From an uncultured Modestobacter sp. (GTDB lineage: Bacteria; Actinomycetota; Actinomycetes; Mycobacteriales; Geodermatophilaceae), in assembly GCF_947486615.1 (NCBI RefSeq), contig NZ_CANKUD010000002.1:186001-250000 (forward strand): a stretch of DNA of 64,000 nucleotides, in the 5' to 3' direction. Made by a program: the position numbers and the translations under genes. This document shows, piece by piece, positions 48,008 through 57,397 of this stretch. Numbering within the stretch: position 1 is the stretch's first letter; each line of letters opens with the position of its first letter. The notes below the pieces were generated by a model. That model was not told the origin of the DNA. It searched no databases and saw nothing but the letters and a program-made list of their open reading frames with translations.

Positions 48008-48967
48008 TCAGCCCGTCGCATCCGGTGTCGGGGGGCCCGCCGCCGGTGCCAACCGTGCCGCCAGGGCGACGCCCCCGGCGAGCAGGACGTCCGCAGCGAC
48101 GAGCAGGACCCTGGACAGCACCGCGATGGCCAGCACTGCGGCAGCGGGCAGGATGGACGCGAATCCCAGGACGAGTGCGGCCTCTCGGACACCTGCTCCT
48201 GCGGGGGCCACGATCACCAGGAAGCCGGCGACCCAGGCCAGCGCGAACACCCCCAAGCTGAGGGTCCAGCGGGAAGCGCCCTCCTGGTTGCCCTCGAGCT
48301 GAGCCACCAGGATGCCGAAGTGCAGTCCGAGTGCCACCCACGACAGGAGCAGCAGAGCGGTGGACCGCAGCAGCACCTTCCAGCTCAGCTGGAGCCCGGC
48401 GCCTGGCCGACGGAGCAGACGGAACGCCGTGCCGCTCCACCACGTCACCACCCTCGGGTGCAACAGGACGAGGAGTGCCGGCACCACCGCGAAGACCCAC
48501 CAGTAGGTCGACACCAGGTCGGGCAACGCCACCGGCAGCGTCACCCCGGCCAGGAGCAGACTGGAGATGATGCTGAGCGCGAGACCCAGGAAGCTGGCCG
48601 CGGCCGCCTCCCGGGCGGGGACCTTGAGGTCCCGCGCCATCGCCACCTGTGCCACGAGCGTCCAGACACCGCCTGGCAGGTACTTGCCCAGCTGGGCGAT
48701 GAAGAAGGCACGCCACCCCGGCAGCACGCCGATGCGGTGTCCCTGGCTGGTGAGCAGATCTCGCCACACCACCCCCGGGAGCCAGACGCCCACGACGGCG
48801 AAGACCAGGCTCAACACCACCGACTCCGGGGACAGGTCCCGCAGCGACCGGCCGACCTCGTGGCGCTGCTGCCACAGCAGCAGCACCACCGCGAGCACGA
48901 CTGCGACGACGAAGACGGGGCGGAACCAGCGGCGCCAGCCCCTGGGGGTCTCGGTCTCGGCCATCAC
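48008..48967 (-). CDS. Lysylphosphatidylglycerol synthetase-like/flippase domain membrane protein
   Basis: Protein of 319 residues with about eight membrane helices. LPGWRAFFIAQLGKYLPGGVW near 80-100 and VIVAPAGAGVREAALVLG near 257-275 are the signature blocks of the UPF0104/AglD-MprF flippase-like family, often found with glycosyltransferases. It probably moves or modifies a lipid-linked substrate. The GTG at 48967 overlaps the stop of a small upstream ORF; the ATG one codon later is an alternative. Confidence 0.82.
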   Translation of the reverse strand: MMAETETPRGWRRWFRPVFVVAVVLAVVLLLWQQRHEVGRSLRDLSPESVVLSLVFAVVGVWLPGVVWRDLLTSQGHRIGVLPGWRAFFIAQLGKYLPGGVWTLVAQVAMARDLKVPAREAAAASFLGLALSIISSLLLAGVTLPVALPDLVSTYWWVFAVVPALLVLLHPRVVTWWSGTAFRLLRRPGAGLQLSWKVLLRSTALLLLSWVALGLHFGILVAQLEGNQEGASRWTLSLGVFALAWVAGFLVIVAPAGAGVREAALVLGFASILPAAAVLAIAVLSRVLLVAADVLLAGGVALAARLAPAAGPPTPDATG

Positions 48968-49287
48968 GCGGCGAGGCGCAGCAACGACCCGAGCGGCCGC
49001 CTGGCGCCCCCGCGGGGCAGGACGACGGGCAGATGGCAGCCCGGCCGTGCAGCCGACGGCGCTGACCGCTCTGCCACGTCGCCCACGTCGATCGAGCGGT
49101 GCGCCGGTGGCCGGGACGCATCAGGACCCACGGCCGCTCCAGCGGTCTCGGACGACCTCGTGCCCGGCGGAGCGGCCTCGTCGGGCCCCTGGCGATCCCT
49201 ACGTCGCACGGACGCCACCCATTCCCGGCCGGCCTGCCCTCCGCCTCGTCCCGCCGGCCAGGTCGGTCGAACCGCTCGGCGCGTCAT
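48964..49287 (-). CDS. Possible small protein coupled to GT4 and flippase genes
   Basis: Open frame of 107 codons starting at an ATG that overlaps the stop of the upstream GT4 gene (ATGA) and ending in a stop overlapping the GTG of the flippase-like gene (GTGA). The double coupling argues for translation. The protein is Arg/Pro/Gly-rich without a known domain, and its third-position GC is lower than in neighbouring genes, which argues against. It may be a coupling ORF or a chance frame. Confidence 0.4.
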   Translation of the reverse strand: MTRRAVRPTWPAGRGGGQAGREWVASVRRRDRQGPDEAAPPGTRSSETAGAAVGPDASRPPAHRSIDVGDVAERSAPSAARPGCHLPVVLPRGGARRPLGSLLRLAA

Positions 49288-50561
49288 CGCTGCGCACCTG
49301 CGCTCCCCCGGGGCCATCGGATCAGGCGACGCCTCGGCTCACGAGTCGACACGGCGGCGCGCAGCAGCTCCACGTATCGGGCACCGATCGACTCGACGGA
49401 GTACTCCGCTGACCGGCTGGCTGCCGCAGCACCCAGCCGGGCACGGAGCGTCGAGTCGCTCAGCACGCGGATCAGGCTCGCGGCCAGCGCCCCGGTGTCG
49501 CCCGGTTCCACCACGAGGCCCGCCGGCTCTTCCCCGTGGAGGGCCTCGGCCATTCCAGGGAGGTCGCTGGCCACGATCGCAGCGCCGGCTGCCATCGCCT
49601 CCAGCATCGCGACGGGCAGCCCGTCCTGGTCACCGGACCTGGCGCGCACCGATGGGAAGACAGCCACCTCGGCGCCTCGCAGTGTCCGGGCCAACGTGGC
49701 GGCCGACTGCTGCCCGGAGAAGCGCACCCGCGCTCCCAGTGGACGAGCCTGTCGTTCCAGCTCCGCGCGCAACGGGCCGTCTCCGACGACGTCCAACGAC
49801 CAGTCGAGGTCCGGGGGCAACTCGTGCAGGGCGCTCAACAGCACGGCCAAGCCCTTCTTCTCGACGAGCCGCCCGACGAACACCAGGCGGCCGGGGACGG
49901 GTCCTCCCTCCCCGGCACCAGCGGCGGTGTCCAAGCGGGCCAGATCGACCCCCATCGGCAGCACCTGCACGCGGTCGGGGGGAACCCCCATGCCGATGAC
50001 CAGGTCACGCATCTCGCCGTTCATGACGGTGACTCCGGCCGCCCGCCGCAGGACCATCTGCTTGAGCAGCCTCAGGGGCCCGGCGGTGAGCGCGTAGAGG
50101 TCACCGCCCAGCGTGGTGACCAACCAGGGAACCCGCCGAGCAGCGACCAGCGCCATCAGACCCTGTGGGATGATCCAGTGCACATGGACGACATCCGGTC
50201 GGATCTCGCGCACCGCACGCCAGACCGCCAGCGCTCCGGCGCCGAAGAACGACGGCACCTGCAGCCAACGGCTCCGCCGGCCGCGGAGGTTCTCCAATAT
50301 GGCCCCGTCAGCCAGGTCCTCCCACCGACGCGGGAAGAACCGGTAGCGACGGATCTCGACCCCGTCGCGCTCCTCGGCAGCCCGCCCGCCCGGGACCATG
50401 GGTGCGAGCACCCACGTGCGGAAGGCCTTCGACTCCACCCGCGCGAGGTCGTCGACGAAGCCAGGGGTGCCGTCGCCGAGACGCGCCGGGAGCGTGGAGG
50501 CCAGCACCAGGAGGCGCGGCAAGTCCCCTCTGATGGCGGGATCTTCAGGAATGTTTCTCAC
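49284..50561 (-). CDS. Glycosyltransferase family 4
   Basis: Protein of about 425 residues with a GT-B fold. LPRLLVLASTLPAR starts the first Rossmann domain, DVVHVHWIIPQGLMAL lies near 115, the donor domain has GRLVFVGRLVEKKGLAVLLSA near 225, and PSVRARSGDQDGLPVAMLEAMAAGAAIV near 300-330 carries the nucleotide-sugar Glu. The start is uncertain: GTG 50561 is chosen because the ATG at 50579 would overlap the divergent epimerase start. Followed directly by the small coupled ORF and the flippase-like gene. Confidence 0.85.
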   Translation of the reverse strand: MRNIPEDPAIRGDLPRLLVLASTLPARLGDGTPGFVDDLARVESKAFRTWVLAPMVPGGRAAEERDGVEIRRYRFFPRRWEDLADGAILENLRGRRSRWLQVPSFFGAGALAVWRAVREIRPDVVHVHWIIPQGLMALVAARRVPWLVTTLGGDLYALTAGPLRLLKQMVLRRAAGVTVMNGEMRDLVIGMGVPPDRVQVLPMGVDLARLDTAAGAGEGGPVPGRLVFVGRLVEKKGLAVLLSALHELPPDLDWSLDVVGDGPLRAELERQARPLGARVRFSGQQSAATLARTLRGAEVAVFPSVRARSGDQDGLPVAMLEAMAAGAAIVASDLPGMAEALHGEEPAGLVVEPGDTGALAASLIRVLSDSTLRARLGAAAASRSAEYSVESIGARYVELLRAAVSTREPRRRLIRWPRGSAGAQR

Positions 50562-50577
50562 CGGAGAGGATCCTGTC

Positions 50578-51498
50578 ATGCGGCTCCATGACGACCAAAC
50601 CACCCGTCGGACAGCCATCGCCGTGGTGGGTGCGCATGGTTTCGTCGGACGCGCCGTGGTCGCCGCCCTGACCCGGCAGGGGATCCCCACGGTGGCCTGC
50701 ACCACCACGTCCCCGGCCGTCCGTGACGGGCAGTTGATCCCGGAGGTGGCCCGAGCCCGCGGTGTCCTGGTGGTCGCCGGCCGCAGCAACCCGGCCCTGG
50801 CCGAGCGGGATCCCGACTCCGCAGCGCAGGAGCTCGCCGAGACCCGGGAACTCTCCAGGCTGCTGGCCGAGAGCAGCGAGGACGCCGGGACCGCGCAGCG
50901 GATCCTGGTGGCCAGCTCCGGCGGCGCGGTGTACGACGGCAACCAGCCTCCTCCCTACGCAGAGGGATCGCCGTTGGACCAGTCCAGCGCGTACGCCCGG
51001 CTGAAGCTGTCCGTCGAGGACGCTTTCCTCTCCTGCCGCAGCCCGTTGTCCGAGCGCACCGTGCTCCGGCTGAGCAACGTCTACGGGCCCGGCCAGCGCG
51101 TCGGGACCGGCCAGGGCGTGGTGGGGCACTGGTTCCAGGCACTGGCCCAGGACCAGACCGTGCGGCTCTTCGGCAATCCGCAGACCACCCGGGACTACGT
51201 GTACGTCGACGACGTGGCAGCAGCGTTCGTCGCTGCCCTGCAGGCGCCCTCGCTGCCGGCAGTGCTCAACATCGGTTCCGGCCAGCCCACGTCACTGGAG
51301 GAGCTGCTCCAGCTGGTGCTGGAGGTGGCGAAGGCCCCCCAGCACCCGATCGAGCGGGTAGGTGATCGACCGTTCGACCGCCGGAACACCTGGCTGGAGA
51401 TCTCCGCGGCCCGAGCGGCCCTGGGGTGGGCGCCGGCGACCTCGCTCCGGGCCGGGCTCGCCCGGACATGGGAACACGTCGACGAACCGTCAGCGTGA
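50578..51498 (+). CDS. NAD-dependent epimerase/dehydratase (extended SDR)
   Basis: Protein of 306 residues. VVGAHGFVGRAVV near 16-28 is the dinucleotide motif, ILVASSGGAVYDG near 118 holds the catalytic Ser region, SSAYARLKLSVED near 140-152 the Tyr-Lys pair, and RDYVYVDDVAAAFVAAL near 203 the substrate block typical of GalE-like sugar-nucleotide epimerases. The substrate is unknown; it could supply a sugar to this locus. The ATG has GGAGAGG at good spacing. A strong terminator follows its stop. Confidence 0.88.
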   Translation: MRLHDDQTTRRTAIAVVGAHGFVGRAVVAALTRQGIPTVACTTTSPAVRDGQLIPEVARARGVLVVAGRSNPALAERDPDSAAQELAETRELSRLLAESSEDAGTAQRILVASSGGAVYDGNQPPPYAEGSPLDQSSAYARLKLSVEDAFLSCRSPLSERTVLRLSNVYGPGQRVGTGQGVVGHWFQALAQDQTVRLFGNPQTTRDYVYVDDVAAAFVAALQAPSLPAVLNIGSGQPTSLEELLQLVLEVAKAPQHPIERVGDRPFDRRNTWLEISAARAALGWAPATSLRAGLARTWEHVDEPSA

Positions 51499-51501
51499 CT
51501 G

Positions 51502-51538
51502 CCGGTCACGGGCGGGCTCGACGCCCACCCGTGACCGG
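51502..51538 (+). terminator. Terminator after epimerase gene
   Basis: The 16-nt arms 51502-51517 and 51523-51538 pair with one mismatch around a TCGAC loop, just past the epimerase stop. Confidence 0.75.
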
Positions 51539-51595
51539 ACGCGCCGCAGGCGTCTCCGCCGCGATGGATGACGTCGCCACGGCCCTGCACCCGTT

Positions 51596-51623
51596 CCTGG
51601 ATCCTGCCGCCGCTGGATCCAGG
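51596..51623 (-). terminator. Terminator after DPM-type glycosyltransferase
   Basis: CCTGGATCC (51596-51604) and GGATCCAGG (51615-51623) pair perfectly around a 10-nt loop, and flanking GTTC/GAAC can extend the stem past a bulge. About 85 bp after the 51708 stop. Confidence 0.6.
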
Positions 51624-51707
51624 GGAACCCCGGCGGCCGCCCGTCAAGCCCGCAGCGACCGCGCCCGGCTCCGCAGGCTCACCCGCACAGCCGCCTCTCC
51701 GGCACCG

Positions 51708-52706
51708 TCAGGTGTCGCCTCGCGAACGCACGATCAGGTCGGCGAGCAGGGTGAGCGTGAAGATGAGCAAGCCGCTGATGAACAGCAGGACGGCGTTCGT
51801 GGTGATCCCGAAGTCGTACCGGATCACGTCGATGATGCCCTTGATGAAGGAGAGCCCGAGGAGCGTCAACGCGATCGGCATGAGGACCTTGATCGGGTTG
51901 AAGTACATCACCATCCGCAGGACCTGCAGGATGTAGCGGTACGCGTCCTTGGTGAAGTGGAACTTCGACTTGCCCGCACGCTTCGCATAGTCGATCGGCA
52001 TGTAGTCGACCGGGTGCTGGTTGGACAGGAACGACATCGTGATCGTCGTGACGCAACTGAAGCCGGGTGGCAAGAGGCGGAGATAGGGCAACGAGACGTC
52101 CCGCCGGAAGGCACGCAGCCCCGAGTTCAGGTCGGGGATCTTGGTGGACGACAGCTTCTCCGCGACCTTGCGGATGACCCACTTGGCCGGGACGCGCAAG
52201 AGCTTGTGCGTGCCCTCCTCGGTGGTCCGGGCACCCACGACCTGATCCACCCCCGGGTTGTCCTGGAGGTGACGGACGAACTCCGGGATCCGCTCGTTCG
52301 GGTACGTCATGTCCGCGTCGGTCCACACCACGATCCGGCCGAAGGCCTCGCGGGTGCCGATGCGACGAGCGGTTCCGGAGCCACCGTTGGTCCGGAAGGG
52401 CATGAGCCGCATGTGGGGGTAGTCGGGCAGCGCGGCTTCGAGGACCGCCAGAGTGCCATCGGTCGACTTGTCGTCGATGACGAGCAGCTCGTAGCTGTAC
52501 TCGCTCGCATCCATGGCGGCCGTGATGCGCTTGATCTCGTCTACGACGTGGTCCCGTTCGTTGTAGCAGGGCAGCACGACCGTGACGTCCAGCGTGTTCT
52601 CACCGGTCGGCTGATCGGTCGAGGACACCGACAGATGACCCGGCGGCGTCACGCGGACGGTCTGGATGGAAGCTGTTTCAGCAACAGTTGGCGACGTTCC
52701 GGTCAC
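51708..52706 (-). CDS. GT2 polyprenyl-phosphate sugar transferase with two C-terminal membrane helices
   Basis: Protein of 332 residues. GT-A core: VTVVLPCYNERDHVVDEI near 40, LLVIDDKSTDGTLAVLE near 73, VVWTDADMTYP near 125 and DYAKRAGKSKFHF near 235. Two hydrophobic helices follow near 275-325. This is the dolichol-phosphate-mannose synthase/GtrB layout, which makes a polyprenyl-phosphate sugar donor used outside the membrane. The DUF2142 multi-pass protein next door is a plausible acceptor-side partner. GTG 52706 is one of several possible starts. Confidence 0.85.
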   Translation of the reverse strand: MTGTSPTVAETASIQTVRVTPPGHLSVSSTDQPTGENTLDVTVVLPCYNERDHVVDEIKRITAAMDASEYSYELLVIDDKSTDGTLAVLEAALPDYPHMRLMPFRTNGGSGTARRIGTREAFGRIVVWTDADMTYPNERIPEFVRHLQDNPGVDQVVGARTTEEGTHKLLRVPAKWVIRKVAEKLSSTKIPDLNSGLRAFRRDVSLPYLRLLPPGFSCVTTITMSFLSNQHPVDYMPIDYAKRAGKSKFHFTKDAYRYILQVLRMVMYFNPIKVLMPIALTLLGLSFIKGIIDVIRYDFGITTNAVLLFISGLLIFTLTLLADLIVRSRGDT

Positions 52707-52847
52707 GACAGGCGAGGCTACCTGGTGCCGGAGCCCGCGTCCGGGACCTGGTGCAACTTCTTCTCCCAACGGACAGTTGATCAGTCGGACCCAGCGGCGG
52801 TTGCCTGTCCGCGCGCGCTGCGGAACGCGCCACGGTCGGACAGCAGC

Positions 52848-54635
52848 TCAGTTCTGCTGGTGACGGAGACCCCCGGCCGGGACGCTCGCCGGCTCGGCAC
52901 CGGCCGATGCCTCCCGCTCATCGGTGCCCGAGAGCGGGCGCCGATCCGTCGAGTACGGAGCAGGAACCGGTTGCCCCACGGACCCGAGCTCGTGGAGCGC
53001 GCTGACCCGCCCCAGGAGCAGAGCCAGGGCCAAGGCGCAGAGCACCAGCGAGGACAGGAGCCCCGCGATGACGATCGGGGACCAGGGCGACCAGCCGAGG
53101 AACAGGTCGACGGCATCACCCCAGGACCGGCCGGGTTCGACGTAGTAGATGCGGAACCCGAAGCCCAGCCCCAGGAGTGCGACCACCAGACCCACCGCGG
53201 CGACGCCGCCACCCAGCCAGACCCCCGACAACCGGGCCACCCGGCCGATGCGGACGAGTCCTGCAGCAAGGAGGGCAGCCAGCGGGACGATCAGCACGAA
53301 CAGGTACCGCCCCTGGAGACCGGGCAGGTTCAGCGTGTGCAGGTGCGCGGAGTACGTCGTCGTGAACAGGATCCCGACGGTCAACCCGAGCCCGAGGAGG
53401 ATGATCAGTCGCGCACCGAGGCGCCGCCGTGACAGCAGCCCCACGCCGCACAGGACGAGGAAGACCCACAGCAGGCTGAGGGTGAACCAGTCCGGCATGG
53501 GAGCCTCGAGCAACCCGATGTCCCCGAAGAAGCTCTGCCGGATGCGCCGAGCGAAGATCTCGGCGAACTCGAAGATGCCGAGGGGTGACATGGCCCCCTG
53601 GGGCGTGTAGTACGCCGCCGGCTGCAGGGAGCCGAAGCGCACGATGTTCAGCGCCCACCACCAGCCGCCGAGCACGAAGGCACCCGCCATCACCAGGCCG
53701 GTCGACACCGCCGCAGGCCTCCCCCAGTCCCGGAGCGCGCCACCCCGACTGCGCCGGTAGGCGAGGGGGATCGCGAGGAAGGCACCGGGGATGAGCGACA
53801 GCGCGGTCCCCTTCGTCCATAACGCCGCGGCGACCGCGAGGCCGAGCACCAGCAAGCGCCGTCGGCTCGGCCCTGAACAGAGGACCTTGAGCAGCGCCGC
53901 CCACAGCACGGCGGCCACTGCGATCGCCGCCGCGTCGTTCGTCACCGAGCCACCGACGAAGCCGAGTTGAGGCACCAGCAGGGGGGCGAAGGCCGCGAGC
54001 CTGCCCGCCCACTCGAGACCGGTGAGCTCTCGCGCCGCGACGAAGCAGGAGACCGGCACCGTCACCGCGATCATCAGGGCACCCAGGGCCCGCAACAGGA
54101 AGAGCGCCCGGTCGTAGCGCCACTCGCCGACCTGCGCCGCGTCGTAGACCACAGCGGCGAGCGCGTAGTAACCCGGCGGGTGCTGTGTCATCTGATCGAT
54201 CGACCTGGTGTCCGTCGGTTCGTCGTCCAGCCCGTCCAACGACTCCCGCTCCGCCACCCCCGTGGGTGGCACCTCGGCGAACCGCAGGCTGTCCGGGCCT
54301 CCGTTGACCGATCCGGGCAGGTACGTCCGCTTCCCGTCCTGCGTCGAGCCGGACAGCTCCCGCGCGTCGATCACCTCCTCCCGGACGAACGCATCTCCGG
54401 GCTTCGGCCATCCGTCGCCCTCCGCGAGCCGAACGACGCTGTTGAGGTGCTGGACCTCGTCGGGCGCGCGGAAGCCGGGCGTCAGAGCCGCCCATGACAG
54501 AGACACCAAGAGCAGGAGCAGCGAAGCCAGGACCACGAACCACACAGACGGGTTGCTCCGCCTGAAGCGACTTCCCGCCGGCACCATCCACCTCACAGCG
54601 GGCTCACTTCCGGACGTCCAGCGGGACACGAGCAT
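52848..54635 (-). CDS. DUF2142 multi-pass membrane protein
   Basis: Protein of 595 residues with about twelve membrane helices. FRAPDEVQHLNSVVRLAEG near 55-73 and TQHPPGYYALAAVVYDAAQ near 147-165 are the DUF2142 signatures. The family resembles GT-C glycosyltransferases and uses polyprenyl-phosphate sugars. Together with the DPM-type GT downstream, in the same direction and 142 bp away, it probably modifies a surface glycan. Substrate unknown. ATG start at 54635, preceded by AAAGG. Confidence 0.8.
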   Translation of the reverse strand: MLVSRWTSGSEPAVRWMVPAGSRFRRSNPSVWFVVLASLLLLLVSLSWAALTPGFRAPDEVQHLNSVVRLAEGDGWPKPGDAFVREEVIDARELSGSTQDGKRTYLPGSVNGGPDSLRFAEVPPTGVAERESLDGLDDEPTDTRSIDQMTQHPPGYYALAAVVYDAAQVGEWRYDRALFLLRALGALMIAVTVPVSCFVAARELTGLEWAGRLAAFAPLLVPQLGFVGGSVTNDAAAIAVAAVLWAALLKVLCSGPSRRRLLVLGLAVAAALWTKGTALSLIPGAFLAIPLAYRRSRGGALRDWGRPAAVSTGLVMAGAFVLGGWWWALNIVRFGSLQPAAYYTPQGAMSPLGIFEFAEIFARRIRQSFFGDIGLLEAPMPDWFTLSLLWVFLVLCGVGLLSRRRLGARLIILLGLGLTVGILFTTTYSAHLHTLNLPGLQGRYLFVLIVPLAALLAAGLVRIGRVARLSGVWLGGGVAAVGLVVALLGLGFGFRIYYVEPGRSWGDAVDLFLGWSPWSPIVIAGLLSSLVLCALALALLLGRVSALHELGSVGQPVPAPYSTDRRPLSGTDEREASAGAEPASVPAGGLRHQQN

Positions 54636-54809
54636 GGCCTTTCGCTAGCGCGGGTGGATCCGCCGAACCAGGTACCGACTCCCCGGGTGCGAGCCGCCTC
54701 TCAGCGCGCCGAGAGTAGCCGAGCGTGTCGACGCGCCGCCGTGTCGACACCCCCGAGGGAGCACCGCCGCCCGACGACCGACCACGAGCTGGGCCATGCT
54801 GTCGCGCCG

Positions 54810-54815
54810 TACTGT
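54810..54815 (+). promoter_or_regulatory. Candidate -10 element of leaderless GT2 gene
   Basis: TACTGT ends 8 nt before the GTG at 54824; no ribosome site. Confidence 0.45.
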
Positions 54816-54823
54816 GACCGTCC

Positions 54824-55753
54824 GTGGACACGCTGCCGACCGTCACGGCCCTGGTGGTCACGTGGAACGGCCGAGAACTGCTCATCCCGTGCCTCGAGTC
54901 CCTCGCCGCGCAGACCCTTCCCCACCAGGTCGTCGTCGTGGACAACGCCTCGACAGACGGGACCTCGGAGATGATCCGGACCCGGTTCCCCACCGTCCAG
55001 GTGGTGCAGAACCGGACGAACCGGGGATTCGCCGGCGGGGCCGAGGACGGGTTGCGGATGGTCGACACGCCCTTCGTGGCACTGCTGAACAACGACGCCG
55101 TCGCCGAGCCCACCTGGCTGCAGCACCTCACCGAGGCGATGGACCGTCATCCCGAGGCAGCCGCCGTGACCTCCCGGATGCTGTTGGCGGGCGTGACGCC
55201 ACCGACGATGAACAACGCGGGCGTCGTCCTCCTCGACGACGGGTACGGAGCCGACCGCGGCTTGGGCCAGGACGCCGGCAGCTTCGACGAGGAGGCGGAG
55301 GTGTTCGGCTTCTCCGGGGGTGCGGCGCTGCTGCGGGTGGCTGCGGTCCGGTCCGTGGGCGGCTTCCCGGCCCCGTTCTTCCTCTACTACGAGGACACCG
55401 ACACCTCGTGGCGCCTTCGCCGAGCCGGCTGGCAGGTGCGCTACGAGCCCACGGCAGTGGTGCACCACCAGCACTCCGCCAGCTCGGACCAGAGTTCGCC
55501 GTCCTTTGCTTACTGGAACGAGCGGAACCGCCTGCTGATGCACGTACGCTGCGCTGCCGCCGGCCGCGCGGTGGCGGTCTGGCTCCGGTTCCTGGTCACC
55601 ACGGCGTCCCTCGCTGCTCGACGACTCGTCGGCGGCCCGCCGCCCCCGGCCCACCAGCAACGCGTGCTGCTGCGCGCGAGGGCCTTCGCGGGTGCGGTGC
55701 GCCTGCTGCCGTGGGCCCTGCTCAGCCGCCGGCGCCCACTCTCCCCTCGCTGA
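54824..55753 (+). CDS. Glycosyltransferase family 2
   Basis: Protein of 309 residues. TALVVTWNGRELLIPCLESL near 8-27, VVVDNASTDGTSEMI near 38, FVALLNNDAVAEPTW near 84 and FFLYYEDTDTSWRLRRAGW near 185 define a rhamnosyl/galactofuranosyl-type GT2. The C-terminal 60 residues are basic and amphipathic, likely membrane-associated. GTG start, divergent from the DUF2142 gene; it ends in a hairpin shared with the convergent operon. Confidence 0.87.
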   Translation: MDTLPTVTALVVTWNGRELLIPCLESLAAQTLPHQVVVVDNASTDGTSEMIRTRFPTVQVVQNRTNRGFAGGAEDGLRMVDTPFVALLNNDAVAEPTWLQHLTEAMDRHPEAAAVTSRMLLAGVTPPTMNNAGVVLLDDGYGADRGLGQDAGSFDEEAEVFGFSGGAALLRVAAVRSVGGFPAPFFLYYEDTDTSWRLRRAGWQVRYEPTAVVHHQHSASSDQSSPSFAYWNERNRLLMHVRCAAAGRAVAVWLRFLVTTASLAARRLVGGPPPPAHQQRVLLRARAFAGAVRLLPWALLSRRRPLSPR

Positions 55754-55781
55754 GCCGGCCAGCTGGGACCGACCGGCTCAG
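55750..55781. terminator. Bidirectional terminator between convergent GT genes
   Basis: CTGAGCCGG (55750-55758, including the GT2 stop) and CCGGCTCAG (55773-55781) pair perfectly around a 14-nt loop. Confidence 0.6.
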
Positions 55782-55798
55782 CACCCAGGGCCCACGGC

Positions 55799-57397
55799 TC
55801 AGGCCCGGAGCTGATCAGGGATGGCTTGCGTCCAGTAGCTGTCCCGCATCAGCTCCTGCCGCCAGCGGTTGCGCAGCGTGTCCACTTCGCTGATGGCGAC
55901 CCGCCGCGGGCGAGACCGCGACTCGTAGTGGTAGAGCACCGCGTGCGGGGTAACCAGAACCCGTCGTCCCGTGCCCGTGACCTTGAAGCTGAAGTCGACG
56001 TCGTTGAAGTTGACCGGTAGTGCCCGGCTCAACCCACCGACCTCGTCGAACACCGCGCGGGGGAACAGGGCGCAGGCCCCGGTCACCCCGGTGACCTCAC
56101 GATCCACCAGGTAGCCCGCCGACGGCCCGGTCGCGTCGGCCGGCTCCCCCGCGGCGGTGTGCACGACGTGCCCGCGACCGACGTGGAGACCGAGGTGCTG
56201 GATCAGGTCGTTCTCGTAGAGCAGCTTGGCACCCACCATGCCGACATCCGGCTCGAGCAGGCCCACCATGGTCGTCAGCCAGTCGGGAGTGACGACCTCG
56301 GTGTCGTCGTTCAGGGTCACCAGGAGGTCGCCTCGGGCGGCGTGGACACCGCTGTTCACCTGCCCGGAGTAGTTGAACGGTCCGGTGTGCTCCAGGATCC
56401 GGACCCGGCTGCGGGAGAGCGCCCGCAACTCCTCGACCACCTCCGGCGGAGTGGCCCGATCGGCGATCACCACCACCTCGATGTTCGGGTAGGTGGTCCG
56501 TTCGACGACCGACCGCACCGCCTCGACCACCAGCACCCGCTCCACGCCGCGCACCGACGCCGTGGTGCCGCGGGTGGGGACGACGATGCTGACCAACGGG
56601 AGCTCCCGGAGCTCGCGCCGCACGCGGTAGACCCCGATGGGGTGCACCTGCTCCACCGTGCCCTGCCGACCGGTCCGCTCCAGGTGCTCGCTCAGCGCCC
56701 GGCGGGCGGCGGCGAAGACCGCTGCGTTGTCCGCTCGGTGGGACACCGAGCCCGGGTGGATGCGCCAGTGGTAGAGCACCTCGGGCACGTGCACGACCTC
56801 GCGGGCTCGTTCGGTTGCGCGCAGCGCGAGGTCGTAGTCCTGGCTGCCGTCGAACCCGGCACGGAAGCCGCCCACCTCGGCCAGCAGGCTCCGCCGGTAC
56901 ACCACGAGGTGGCCCAGGTACATCTGCCCGCGGAGCCGCTCGGGCGAGAAGTCCGGCTTGCGGAACGGGTCCCCGAGCCTGCCGTCGTGGATCTGGTCCT
57001 CGTCCGAGTAGAGGACGTCGGCCTCCGGATGCGCTTCGATCGCGGCCAGCATCCGTTCCAGCGCCTGGGGGGCGAGCCGGTCGTCGTGGTCCAGCAGCGC
57101 CACGAACTGGCCGCGGGCTGCTGCCAGCCCGTGGGAGCTGGCACCCACGATCCCCAGGTTGGTGGCCAGCGGTTCGAGCCGGATCCGGGGATCCCCGGCA
57201 GCCAGGTGGTCCAGCGCTGCGGTCAGCTCGGGCGAGTCCGAACCGTCGTCGACGAGCACCAGCTCCCACGAACGCTCGGACTGCGCCTGCACCGAGCGGA
57301 CCATCTCCCCCAGGTGCCCGGGGTCGGTCCGGTACACCGGCACCAGGACGGTGAACGTCGGGTCCGCACCCGAGGAACCGCCAGACACAGCGGTCAT
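55799..57397 (-). CDS. Double-domain glycosyltransferase family 2
   Basis: Protein of 532 residues holding two GT-A domains. Domain 1 spans about 14-230 (FTVLVPVYRTDPG, LVLVDDGSDSPEL, VALLDHDDRLAP, YSDEDQIHDGRL). Domain 2 spans about 268-520 (VSIVVPTRGTTAS, LVTLNDDTEVVTPDWL, GACALFPRAVFDEVGGL, NFNDVDFSFKV). Such tandem enzymes can add two sugars in turn or polymerise. Last gene of the leftward operon; its ATG overlaps the methyltransferase stop. Confidence 0.87.
   Translation of the reverse strand: MTAVSGGSSGADPTFTVLVPVYRTDPGHLGEMVRSVQAQSERSWELVLVDDGSDSPELTAALDHLAAGDPRIRLEPLATNLGIVGASSHGLAAARGQFVALLDHDDRLAPQALERMLAAIEAHPEADVLYSDEDQIHDGRLGDPFRKPDFSPERLRGQMYLGHLVVYRRSLLAEVGGFRAGFDGSQDYDLALRATERAREVVHVPEVLYHWRIHPGSVSHRADNAAVFAAARRALSEHLERTGRQGTVEQVHPIGVYRVRRELRELPLVSIVVPTRGTTASVRGVERVLVVEAVRSVVERTTYPNIEVVVIADRATPPEVVEELRALSRSRVRILEHTGPFNYSGQVNSGVHAARGDLLVTLNDDTEVVTPDWLTTMVGLLEPDVGMVGAKLLYENDLIQHLGLHVGRGHVVHTAAGEPADATGPSAGYLVDREVTGVTGACALFPRAVFDEVGGLSRALPVNFNDVDFSFKVTGTGRRVLVTPHAVLYHYESRSRPRRVAISEVDTLRNRWRQELMRDSYWTQAIPDQLRA

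Noticed and set aside
47712-49999. Plus-strand frames (196 and 743 codons) across the flippase and GT4 genes
   Set aside because: Low-complexity translations antisense to genes with clear family motifs.
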